Part shown: piece after piece, positions 52,593 through 64,000 of the stretch
How the letters are laid out: the number at the start of each line of letters is the position of its first letter
How positions within the stretch are numbered: the stretch's first letter is position 1
Source: Serinibacter salmoneus
Lineage (GTDB): Bacteria; Actinomycetota; Actinomycetes; Actinomycetales; Beutenbergiaceae
Direction: 5' to 3'
Length of the DNA: 64,000 bases
NCBI RefSeq assembly: GCF_002563925.1
Contig: NZ_PDJD01000001.1
Location: forward strand, 1,928,973-1,992,972
The notes under the pieces: model-generated
Database searches by the model: none
Told to the model about the DNA's origin: nothing
Seen by the model: only the letters and a program-made list of their open reading frames with translations
Translations under genes and position numbers: made by a program

Positions 52593-52628
52593 AAAAGCCC
52601 CTCGAGCCGGTGCCGGCTACGGAGGGGC
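52593..52628 (-). promoter_or_regulatory. ilvB attenuator terminator
   Basis: In the minus-strand transcript GCCCCTC / GAGGGGC with an inner AGCCGG / CCGGCT stem is followed by TTTT (52596-52593). GGGCGA in the leader coding part (52659-52654) can pair with TCGCCC (52630-52625), which overlaps the first arm of the terminator and gives a simple antiterminator. Confidence 0.75.
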
Positions 52629-52649
52629 GATGAGACAACGCTCGGTCGA

Positions 52650-52697
52650 CTAGTCGCCCAGGTGGGATACGACGAGTACGAGGAGTCCGTTGCGCAT
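52650..52697 (-). CDS. ilvB leader peptide (MRNGLLVLVVSHLGD)
   Basis: The 15-residue peptide contains a run Leu-Leu-Val-Leu-Val-Val at positions 5-10, the hallmark of branched-chain amino acid attenuators. ATG 52697 follows a TAGGGT -10 box by 6 bases, so the transcript is leaderless. Shortage of charged Leu or Val tRNA would stall the ribosome on these codons and favour read-through into ilvBN and ilvC. Confidence 0.82.
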   Translation of the reverse strand: MRNGLLVLVVSHLGD

Positions 52698-52703
52698 GCG
52701 CTC

Positions 52704-52733
52704 ACCCTACGCCCCCGCCCGCGGAATGCCCAA
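52704..52733 (-). promoter_or_regulatory. Promoter of the ilvB leader
   Basis: The -10 is TAGGGT (52709-52704 read on the minus strand) and a -35-like TTGGGC is at 52733-52728, with an 18-base spacer. Confidence 0.5.
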
Positions 52734-52906
52734 CCCGCGGAATCACCATCTCACATGATGGAGCACGGGACGGGTGGCAAGGCGCTTCTGCACACCCCCT
52801 GACGCGATTGGGTGCCACATGGCGCCGCTCGAGCGGCCGCCGCGACCGGCATCCGGGGCCTCCGCCGCGCCGCCGCCACCCGCCACCCCTGTGCGGCTCG
52901 TCATAG

Positions 52907-52925
52907 TTAGGTGAGGGTTACCTCA
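52907..52925 (+). promoter_or_regulatory. DtxR/IdeR-type iron box
   Basis: TTAGGTGAGGGTTACCTCA matches the palindromic consensus of iron-dependent DtxR-family repressors at about 15 of 19 positions. It overlaps a CATAGT -10-like element (52902-52907) and lies about 70 bp before the siderophore-binding protein gene, so iron should repress the whole transporter operon. Confidence 0.75.
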
Positions 52926-52993
52926 CTGTGCGCTAGGCTCGCCTGGTTGAGTCGACCGCCCGCGCCCGCGGGCCCAGCACCCGGGGAGTTCCT

Positions 52994-54070
52994 GTGACCC
53001 TGTCCCGACCCGTGGCCGCAGCCACGGCACTGTTCGCCACGCTCGCGCTCGCCGCTTGCTCCTCCAGCACCGACACGGCCGAGGAGACCGAGGCCGCCAC
53101 GAGCGGCGGGGCGGAGTCCGCCACGGACTTCGAGGGCGACGGCGCCGCCTCCGGGTCCTTCCCCGTCACCATCGAGCACGCCTACGGCGAGACGGTCATC
53201 GAGAGCGCACCCGAGCGCGTCGCCTCCGTCGCGTGGGGCAACCACGAGGCCGCCCTCGCGCTCGGCGTGGTGCCCGTCGGCATGGCGTCGGCCTCCTGGG
53301 GCGATGACGACGGCGACGGCGTGCTGCCGTGGGTCGCCGAGACCCTCCAGGAGCTCGGCGCCGAGACCCCGGTGCTGTTCGATGAGACCGAGGGGATCGA
53401 CTTCGAGGGGGTCGCCGACACCAATCCGGACCTCATCCTCGCCGCCTACTCCGGGCTGACCCAGGAGGACTACGACACCCTCAGCCAGATCGCACCCGTC
53501 GTGGCCTTCCCGGAGACCGCCTGGGCGACCACCTGGCAGGAGACCCTGCTGGTCAACGGCGCGGCGCTGGGCCTGCAGGCCGAGGCCGAGGAGCTCGTGA
53601 CGCAGCTCGAGGCCGAGCAGGCCGAGCTGGTCTCCGGCTACCCCTCGCTCGCGGGGCAGCGCACGATCTTCTCCTACTACGACCCCACCAACCTCTCCAC
53701 GCTCGGCTTCTACACGCTGCTGGACCCGCGCGCTGCCTACCTCACGGAGATCGGCCTGAGCCCGGCGCCCGTGGTGGAGACCGCCTCGGAGGGCAGCACC
53801 GAGTTCTGGGCCGCCTACACCACCGAGGAGATCGAGCAGTACGAGGACGTGCAAGTCATCGTCACCTACGGCGACGACACCACCATCGGCGCCTGGCAGG
53901 GCGACCCCCTCATCTCCCGGATCCCGGCGGTGGCCGACGGCGCCGTGGCGGTCCTGACGGACAACACCCCGATCGCCGCGGCGGCGAACCCGAGCCCGCT
54001 GTCGATCGGTTCCACCTGGGGCAACGACTACATCGCCCTGGTCGCCGAGGCCGCGGAGCAGGCGTCCTGA
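52994..54070 (+). CDS. Iron-siderophore ABC transporter substrate-binding lipoprotein
   Basis: The 358-residue protein has a lipoprotein signal ending LAAC (Cys22), a Glu/Ser/Thr-rich linker, and the two-lobed FepB/FhuD-type fold: GETVIESAPERVASVAWGNHEAALALGV, then NPDLILAAYSGLTQEDYDTLSQIAPVV. It is tethered outside the membrane and hands a ferric siderophore to the permeases. The start is GTG 52994. Regulated by the upstream iron box. Confidence 0.92.
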   Translation: MTLSRPVAAATALFATLALAACSSSTDTAEETEAATSGGAESATDFEGDGAASGSFPVTIEHAYGETVIESAPERVASVAWGNHEAALALGVVPVGMASASWGDDDGDGVLPWVAETLQELGAETPVLFDETEGIDFEGVADTNPDLILAAYSGLTQEDYDTLSQIAPVVAFPETAWATTWQETLLVNGAALGLQAEAEELVTQLEAEQAELVSGYPSLAGQRTIFSYYDPTNLSTLGFYTLLDPRAAYLTEIGLSPAPVVETASEGSTEFWAAYTTEEIEQYEDVQVIVTYGDDTTIGAWQGDPLISRIPAVADGAVAVLTDNTPIAAAANPSPLSIGSTWGNDYIALVAEAAEQAS

Positions 54071-54099
54071 CGGCGCCGGAGCCGTCACCCCGCTCCGCC

Positions 54100-54105
54100 T
54101 AGGCT
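54100..54105 (+). promoter_or_regulatory. Possible internal -10 box before the permease genes
   Basis: TAGGCT lies 5 bases before the permease GTG at 54111, in a 40-bp gap after the binding-protein gene. It matches the leaderless layout seen elsewhere and could give iron-independent basal expression. Confidence 0.35.
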
Positions 54106-54110
54106 GCCCC

Positions 54111-55145
54111 GTGACCCTGACCCTCACCGAGTCGGCCCCGCGCGCGCGTTCGCGCCGGGGCCGGCTCGGCGTCGGGCTGGCGGGTGCCGCCCTGGTCGTG
54201 GCCGTGGTCGCGGTGCTCTCGGTCGCCTTCGGCGCGCGCGGGGTGGCGCTCGGTGATGTCATCGCCGCCCTGGGCGGGGCCACCGAGACCGCGTCACAGG
54301 CCGCGGTCGCCAGCCGCATCCCGCGCACCCTCCTGGCCCTGCTCGTCGGCGGCGCGCTGGGCGTGGCGGGCGCCGTGATGCAGGGGGTCACCCGCAACCC
54401 GCTCGCCGACCCCCAGATCCTCGGGGTCAACATGGGCGCCTCCCTCGCCGTCGTGGTCGGCATCGCCTACTTCGGCCTGGGCTCCCAGACCGGGTACATC
54501 TGGGTCGCGATGGCCGGGGCGGCCGCCGCCGCGGTGTTCGTCTACCTGATCGGCTCCATGGGCCGCGGCGGAGCCACCCCCCTGAAGCTCGCCCTCGCGG
54601 GCGCGGCGACGTCGGTGGCGCTCGGGTCCCTCGTCAGCGCCGTGCTGCTGCCGCGGGTGGATGTGATGACCCAGTTCCGGTTCTGGCAGATCGGCGGGGT
54701 GGGCGGGGCGACCTACCCGGCCATCGCGCAGGTGTTGCCGTTCCTGGTGGTCGGCATCGCCCTGTGCTTCCTCTCGGCGCGCACCCTGAACTCCCTCGCG
54801 CTCGGCGACGAGCTCGCGGCCGGGCTCGGCGAGCACGTGCTGCGCGGCCGCCTGCTGGCGGCGCTCGGCGCCGTGGTGCTGTGCGGGGCCACCACGGCGG
54901 TGGCCGGCCCGATCGGGTTCGTGGGCCTCGTGGTCCCGCACGTGTGCCGCCTGGTGGTCGGCGTGGACCATCGCTGGCTCATCCCCTATTGCGCCCTGAT
55001 CGGTGCCGCCCTACTGACGGCGGCGGACATCGTGGGCCGGATCGTGGTGCGGCCCGAGGAACTGGAGGTGGGCATCGTGACCGCCTTCATCGGTGCCCCC
55101 GTGTTCATCGCCATCGTGCGCCGCACCCGGATGCGTGCCCTGTGA
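54111..55145 (+). CDS. FecCD-family iron-siderophore permease (first)
   Basis: The 344-residue membrane protein has about ten helices. Family marks are SRIPRTLLALLVGGALGVAGAVMQGVTRNPLADPQILGVNMGAS near helices 2-3 and GPIGFVGLVVPHVCRLVVGVDHRWLIP, the ATPase-coupling stretch, near the end. It pairs with the following permease. The stop overlaps the GTG of the next gene. Confidence 0.93.
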   Translation: MTLTLTESAPRARSRRGRLGVGLAGAALVVAVVAVLSVAFGARGVALGDVIAALGGATETASQAAVASRIPRTLLALLVGGALGVAGAVMQGVTRNPLADPQILGVNMGASLAVVVGIAYFGLGSQTGYIWVAMAGAAAAAVFVYLIGSMGRGGATPLKLALAGAATSVALGSLVSAVLLPRVDVMTQFRFWQIGGVGGATYPAIAQVLPFLVVGIALCFLSARTLNSLALGDELAAGLGEHVLRGRLLAALGAVVLCGATTAVAGPIGFVGLVVPHVCRLVVGVDHRWLIPYCALIGAALLTAADIVGRIVVRPEELEVGIVTAFIGAPVFIAIVRRTRMRAL

Positions 55146-56212
55146 GCGGCACGACGGCGCAGCTCACCGAGGGTGGACCGCCCACGGTGACCACGGATCA
55201 GGTGGCGGCGCTGCGCCAGGCCAGGGGGCGCCGTCGCCTCCTCATCCACCTGGGCCTCGCCGTCGCCCTGCTGGGCGTGGTGATCGCCTCCCTCTGCCTC
55301 GGGCAGACCGCCTACTCCCCCGCGCAGGTCTGGCAGGTGATCCTCGGCCAGGACGTGCAGGGGGCCGGCTTCACCGTGGGAACGCTGCGGCTGCCGCGAA
55401 CCTCCTTGGCGCTGCTGACCGGCCTGTGCTTCGGCCTCGGCGGTGCGACGTTCCAGACGATGCTGCGCAACCCGCTGGCCAGCCCGGACGTGATCGGCGT
55501 GAACGCCGGCGCGAGCGCCGCGGCCGTGGTGTGCCTGGTGCTGCTGGGTCTGAGCGCGACCACCACCTCGATCGTGGCGGTGATCGCGGCCCTGGCCACG
55601 GCCGGAGCGATCTACCTCATGGCGTATCACGACGGCGTGGCCGACACCCGCTTCATCCTCATCGGGATCGGGGTGGCCGCCTTCCTGGACAGCGTCATCG
55701 CCTACGCCATCTCGCGCGCCTCGCAGTGGGACCTGCAGGTGGCGATGCGGTGGCTGACCGGGAACCTGAACGGCGCCAGCTGGACCCAGGTGCTCCCGGT
55801 GCTGGCCGCCGTGGTGGTGCTGACGCCGCTGCTGCTCGGGCAGTCGCGGAACCTCGATCTGCTGCGGCTGGGAGATGACACCGCGGCCGCGCTGGGCGTG
55901 GCCGTGCCGCGCACGCGGTTGCTGCTGATCCTGGCGGCGGTGGGGCTGCTCGCCTTCGCGACGGCGGCCACCGGCCCGATCGCGTTCGTGGCCTTCCTGT
56001 CGGGACCGATCGCCGCGCGCATCATGGGTCACCTGGGCAGCTCGTTGCTCGCCTCCGGCCTCATCGGGGCGCTCCTGGTCCTGCTGGCCGACTTCGCCGG
56101 GCAGTACGCCTTCGGCGTGCGACTGCCCGTCGGCGTGATCACCGGGGCGCTCGGAGCACCGTTCCTGCTCTACCTGCTGACGCGAACCAACCGAGCCGGA
56201 GGCTCCCTGTGA
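55142..56212 (+). CDS. FecCD-family iron-siderophore permease (second)
   Basis: The 356-residue permease contains LRLPRTSLALLTGLCFGLGGATFQTMLRNPLASPDVIGVNAGAS and GPIAFVAFLSGPIAARIMG, the equivalents of the first permease's motifs. A 30-residue soluble N-terminus precedes the first helix. GTG 55142 overlaps the upstream stop, and its own stop overlaps the ATPase GTG, so three genes are translationally coupled. Confidence 0.93.
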   Translation: MSGTTAQLTEGGPPTVTTDQVAALRQARGRRRLLIHLGLAVALLGVVIASLCLGQTAYSPAQVWQVILGQDVQGAGFTVGTLRLPRTSLALLTGLCFGLGGATFQTMLRNPLASPDVIGVNAGASAAAVVCLVLLGLSATTTSIVAVIAALATAGAIYLMAYHDGVADTRFILIGIGVAAFLDSVIAYAISRASQWDLQVAMRWLTGNLNGASWTQVLPVLAAVVVLTPLLLGQSRNLDLLRLGDDTAAALGVAVPRTRLLLILAAVGLLAFATAATGPIAFVAFLSGPIAARIMGHLGSSLLASGLIGALLVLLADFAGQYAFGVRLPVGVITGALGAPFLLYLLTRTNRAGGSL

Positions 56213-57018
56213 CCACATCCCACACCCTGCGCGCCGAGGGCGTGCGGCTGGGCTACGGCGAGCGCACCGTGGTGCCCGGACTGGATCTGACGGTGCCCGC
56301 CGGGAAGATCACCGTCATCGTGGGCGCCAACGCCTGCGGGAAGTCGACGCTGCTGCGCTCCATGGCGCGCCTGCTCAAGCCCCAGGCCGGCGCGATCCTG
56401 CTGGATGGCGAACAGATCCACCGGATGCGCACCAAGGAGGTGGCGCGGGTGCTCGGGCTCCTCCCCCAGTCCCCCGTGGCACCGGAGGGGATAGCGGTCA
56501 GCGACCTGGTCAGCCGAGGGCGCAACCCGCACCAGGGCATGTTCACCCGATGGACGGCGCAGGACGACGAGGCTGTCGCCCGCGCGCTCGAGGCCACCGG
56601 CACCACCGAGCTCGCGGAGCGGCCCGTGGACGAGCTCTCCGGCGGGCAGCGTCAGCGGGTGTGGATCGCGATGGCGCTGGCGCAGGAGACCGATCTGCTG
56701 TTGCTGGATGAGCCGACGACGTTCCTGGACATCTCCCATCAGGTGGAGGTGCTGGATCTCCTCACCGACCTCAACCACGACGCGGGCACCACCATCGTGA
56801 TGGTGCTGCACGATCTGAACCTCTCGGCGCGCTACGCCCATCACCTGGTGGCGATGGCCGGTGGTGACGTGGTGGCCGCGGGTGCGCCCGCCGAGGTGCT
56901 GACGCCGGAGCTGGTGAAGAAGGTCTACGGCATGGAGGCGGCGGTGGTACCGGATCCGACCACGGGTGCGCCGCTGGTGCTGCCGCTGGGGCGCCATCAC
57001 GTGGCTCGGCCGGCCTGA
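56209..57018 (+). CDS. Iron-siderophore ABC transporter ATPase (FecE/FepC type)
   Basis: The 269-residue ATPase has Walker A GANACGKST (39-47), Q-loop in LGLLPQSP, signature LSGGQRQRVW, Walker B LLLLDEPTTFLD and switch VLHDLNLSARYAHH. These are the patterns of siderophore importers of the FepC group. It powers the two FecCD permeases. It is the last gene of the operon and converges on the rRNA operon. Confidence 0.95.
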   Translation: MTTSHTLRAEGVRLGYGERTVVPGLDLTVPAGKITVIVGANACGKSTLLRSMARLLKPQAGAILLDGEQIHRMRTKEVARVLGLLPQSPVAPEGIAVSDLVSRGRNPHQGMFTRWTAQDDEAVARALEATGTTELAERPVDELSGGQRQRVWIAMALAQETDLLLLDEPTTFLDISHQVEVLDLLTDLNHDAGTTIVMVLHDLNLSARYAHHLVAMAGGDVVAAGAPAEVLTPELVKKVYGMEAAVVPDPTTGAPLVLPLGRHHVARPA

Positions 57019-57129
57019 GGACCTCGAGCGGCAGGCATCGCTCGAGTCGCACGCCCGGTGCCGCTGTCATCCGCGGTTCCCTTACGTGGCGAGAAGCTGG
57101 GTCAGTGCTTGTTCGTGTGTGGGTGTGCG

Positions 57130-57162
57130 AGAGCCCCCAGACCCGGGTGGGTTGGGGGCTCT
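57130..57162 (-). terminator. Terminator hairpin after the rRNA operon
   Basis: AGAGCCCCCA (57130-57139) pairs with TGGGGGCTCT (57153-57162), with an inner ACCCGGGT. It lies just past the 5S end and also follows the convergent transporter operon, so it can serve both. Confidence 0.8.
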
Positions 57163-57176
57163 CGGCTTAATGGGTG

Positions 57177-57297
57177 TTCGGCGGTGTCCTACTCTCCCAC
57201 CCCGTCTCCAGGGCAGTACCATCGGCGCTGAGGGGCTTAGCTTCCGGGTTCGGAATGGATGCCGGGCGTTTCCCGCCTCGCTATGGCCGCCGTAACT
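57177..57297 (-). rRNA. rrf: 5S ribosomal RNA
   Basis: Read on the minus strand the region starts GTTACGGCGGCCATAGCG and ends GGACACCGCCGAAC, with the central CATTCCGAACCCGGAAGCTAAG motif universal to bacterial 5S rRNA. Ends are good to a few bases. Confidence 0.95.
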
Positions 57298-57409
57298 CGT
57301 GTGAACTTGTACCAGACCCTACCCGGAGGCTCCGGGTGGTGGGTGTGGTGGTTCGGGAACCGCACAGTGGACGCGTAGCACATTGTTTTTAGTGAGTGTG
57401 TTGGTGTTG

Positions 57410-62420
<5,011 letters not shown>

Positions 62421-62598
62421 AAAACCAACACCCCACAAGGAGTGAAGATCCATACAAAGAAACCCTGACCCACCCACCACCACAGTGGCAGGCAAATCAA
62501 AACATAAACAAACAAGCAACAACCACCCACCAACACCCACCCCACAACGGAGCAGGCACACGATGAGCAGCCATCACATGGCATCTACATCACAAAAC

Positions 62599-62623
62599 AC
62601 ACTGTTGAGTTCTCAAACAACAC
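62599..62623 (-). promoter_or_regulatory. boxA-like antitermination element in the 16S leader
   Basis: Minus strand reads GTTGTTTGAGAACTCAACAG followed by TGTG, a sequence conserved in the leaders of actinobacterial rRNA operons. Confidence 0.65.
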
Positions 62624-62684
62624 ACCCACACACACCAAACCCACCAACACTCAGCCAGCAGACCCGATCCGGGGCAACTTCTCC

Positions 62685-62713
62685 ACCCTACACCCCCCAC
62701 ACCCAAACCGCAA
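62685..62713 (-). promoter_or_regulatory. Probable rRNA operon promoter
   Basis: The -35 TTGCGG (62713-62708) and -10 TAGGGT (62690-62685) are separated by exactly 17 bases on the minus strand. The predicted start is about 258 nt before mature 16S. Further promoters may lie upstream. Confidence 0.55.
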
Positions 62714-63012
62714 ATCGCGATCCAGACCCAGAAAGAGGAAGGATGAGGAACCTCCGACCAACCACACAGGCTGTCCGTACCAGTCCCGCGTCACACACCA
62801 TCAGCCCTCACAGGCCGTTCGGCGCAACAGGAGAAGAACTTACCCCCACACCACCCCACACGCAAATCGAGGCCCCCACCCCCACCACACGACAGGCGCC
62901 CAAGCCCCTGACCAGCACAAACACACCATCAACCACTCACCGACACCGCACCCAACACCCGCCGACCCCGACGCAACACGATGTGACGACCACCACTGAT
63001 CGGGTGGTGTTG

Positions 63013-64000
63013 CTACCCGTCCCCTAGCCTCCGGCGGGCCACGCGGCGGATGACCTGCCGCTCGGTGGCGCTCGGGCACAGGTCCTCCGCGCGGGTGAAG
63101 GCGGCCTCGGCGAGCGTCCTCTCACCGGCGTCGATCAGCATGTCGGCTCGCGCGAGGTGGTAGTAGTGATACTCCCCCAGGGCGCCGGAGAGTTGCTCGA
63201 GGCGCATCAGCCCCTGCTCGGCGCCCTCCGCCTGGGCCACGGCGACGGCCTCGTTCAGTCGCACGATCGGCGTGGGTTCCAGTCGTACCAGCAGTCCGTA
63301 GAGCCGGCGGATCGTCGGCCAGTCGGTCTGCTCGAACGTGGGGGCGGTGGTGTGTGCTGCCGAGATCGCCGCCTGGATCTGGTAGCTACCCAATCGGCGG
63401 GCTCGTAACGCCGTCGCCAGCATCCGCCTGCCCTCCCGGGCGGCGTCGTCGTTCCACTGGCTGCGATCCTGGTCCCGGAGTGGGCGCACGGTTCCGTGCG
63501 CATCGAGCCTGCCAGGCCGGCGCGCGTCGGTGAACGCGAGCAGTGCGGCAAGTCCCCAGACCTCCGGTTCCCCCGGCAAGAGGGTCGTGAGGTAGCCGGC
63601 CAACCAGCGCGCCTCGTCACAGAGATCACCACGGATCAGCTCACCAGTCGGCGAGGCGTGGCCCTGCGTGTAGATCAGGTACACCACGCGCAGGACCTCA
63701 TCCAGGCTCTCGCGCGCCGAGCCGGGATCGGGTGAGCGGAACGGGATGCCGGAGGCCACGATCTTCTTCTTCGCGCGGACGAGGCGCTTCGCCATCGTCG
63801 GCTCCGAGACGAGGAAGCTCCGCGCGATGTCAGCGGTGCTCAGGCCGACGACGTAGCGCAGCGTGAGCGCCACCTGCGCCTCCGGATCCAGCGCTCGGTG
63901 GCAGCACCCGAAGACCATGGCGAGCAGGTCGTCGGCCACGGCGCCACGCTGCCGCTGCGGCATCTGGAGTTGCCGGCGCAGCGTGTCCTCGCGCGCCTGG
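63013..64000 (-). CDS. ECF-type RNA polymerase sigma factor with C-terminal helical domain (5' partial)
   Basis: The frame is open to the right edge (…REDTLRRQLQM…), so the N-terminus with most of the region 2 domain lies outside. Visible are LLAMVFGCCHRALDPEAQVALTLRYVVGLSTADIARSFLVSEPTMAKRLVRAKKKI, that is, region 4 with its helix-turn-helix. A long all-helical domain (about 210 residues) follows, as in the ECF42-like group (DUF6596/TPR-like). These sigma factors usually sit beside a DGPF/YCII-domain protein, which would be outside this window; the C-terminal domain replaces a classical anti-sigma factor. Confidence 0.88.
   Translation of the reverse strand, partial: QAREDTLRRQLQMPQRQRGAVADDLLAMVFGCCHRALDPEAQVALTLRYVVGLSTADIARSFLVSEPTMAKRLVRAKKKIVASGIPFRSPDPGSARESLDEVLRVVYLIYTQGHASPTGELIRGDLCDEARWLAGYLTTLLPGEPEVWGLAALLAFTDARRPGRLDAHGTVRPLRDQDRSQWNDDAAREGRRMLATALRARRLGSYQIQAAISAAHTTAPTFEQTDWPTIRRLYGLLVRLEPTPIVRLNEAVAVAQAEGAEQGLMRLEQLSGALGEYHYYHLARADMLIDAGERTLAEAAFTRAEDLCPSATERQVIRRVARRRLGDG

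Larger units (their letters stand above)
62421..63012. other. Gene-free stretch with rRNA leader and promoter
   Basis: This 592-bp region holds the rRNA leader, the boxA-like element at 62599-62623 and the promoter at 62685-62713. The rest (62714-63012) is C/A-rich on the plus strand. I see no gene or clear terminator in it; open frames here have unlikely composition. Confidence 0.6.

Noticed and set aside
62485-63027. 180-codon Thr/Pro/His-rich frame upstream of 16S
   Set aside because: It covers the rRNA promoter and leader on the opposite strand and its composition follows the C/A-rich DNA. No start signal or family resemblance.

Overview
The window is high-GC DNA from an actinobacterium, most likely a member of the order Micrococcales; a family-level placement cannot be supported from the sequence alone. 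Pointers are the strong G/C bias at third codon positions, frequent GTG starts, many genes starting 5-8 bases after a TAnnnT -10 box (leaderless transcripts), actinobacterial families (DUF3516 helicase, DUF222/HNH protein, ECF sigma factor with a C-terminal helical domain), a DtxR/IdeR-type iron box, and an rRNA operon with actinobacterial boxA-like leaders.

Layout. 1-3.97 kb: end of an N-acetylglutamate synthase-like acetyltransferase, then a minus-strand run methyltransferase > FAH-family hydrolase > gltX > HAD phosphatase. 4.8-13.7 kb: plus-strand genes for a membrane acyltransferase, a purple-acid-phosphatase-like enzyme, a putative 3-methyladenine glycosylase, an NrdI-like flavodoxin, a YigZ protein, TrpB2 and an AI-2E transporter. 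13.8-19.6 kb: a TetR regulator divergent from a four-gene peptide-type ABC transporter, with a clear palindromic operator between them. 19.9-25.7 kb: a DUF4349 lipoprotein, an amylosucrase, RlmC and a coiled-coil protein. 25.8-31.7 kb: a monocarboxylate/acetate symporter with its DUF485 partner, a VOC protein, a large DUF3516 helicase and YbaK. 31.8-41.4 kb: a DsbA-CcdA-propeller lipoprotein operon, pyruvate oxidase, an HhH-GPD protein, a lipoate ligase and a repeat-bearing DUF222 HNH protein.

41.6-52.7 kb is a minus-strand branched-chain amino acid cluster: ilvB-ilvN-ilvC, leuB, ilvE and cimA, with a CPBP-like membrane protein overlapping the end of cimA. Both ilvB and cimA are preceded by a short leader peptide rich in Leu/Val/Ile codons and by mutually exclusive RNA hairpins, so both look controlled by transcription attenuation; both leader peptides appear to start at the 5' end of the transcript. 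Between leuB/ASCH and ilvC lies a lower-GC island with a small secreted cationic two-cysteine protein flanked by two related three-helix membrane proteins (one truncated), bounded by matching repeats and near-identical hairpins. This is the best candidate here for an undescribed system (possibly toxin/bacteriocin and immunity, unproven).

52.9-57.0 kb: an iron-siderophore ABC importer behind a DtxR-type box. 57.2-62.4 kb: a complete minus-strand rRNA operon (16S-23S-5S, no spacer tRNA) with a recognisable promoter. The window ends inside an ECF sigma factor gene.

Scattered between genes is a family of structured repeats with long inverted arms and a shared core CTGACCTGC, at about 0.6-0.76, 7.87-8.04, 19.69-19.84 and 37.25-37.37 kb. 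They occupy gene ends and may serve as terminators, but their conservation looks like a dispersed repeat family.
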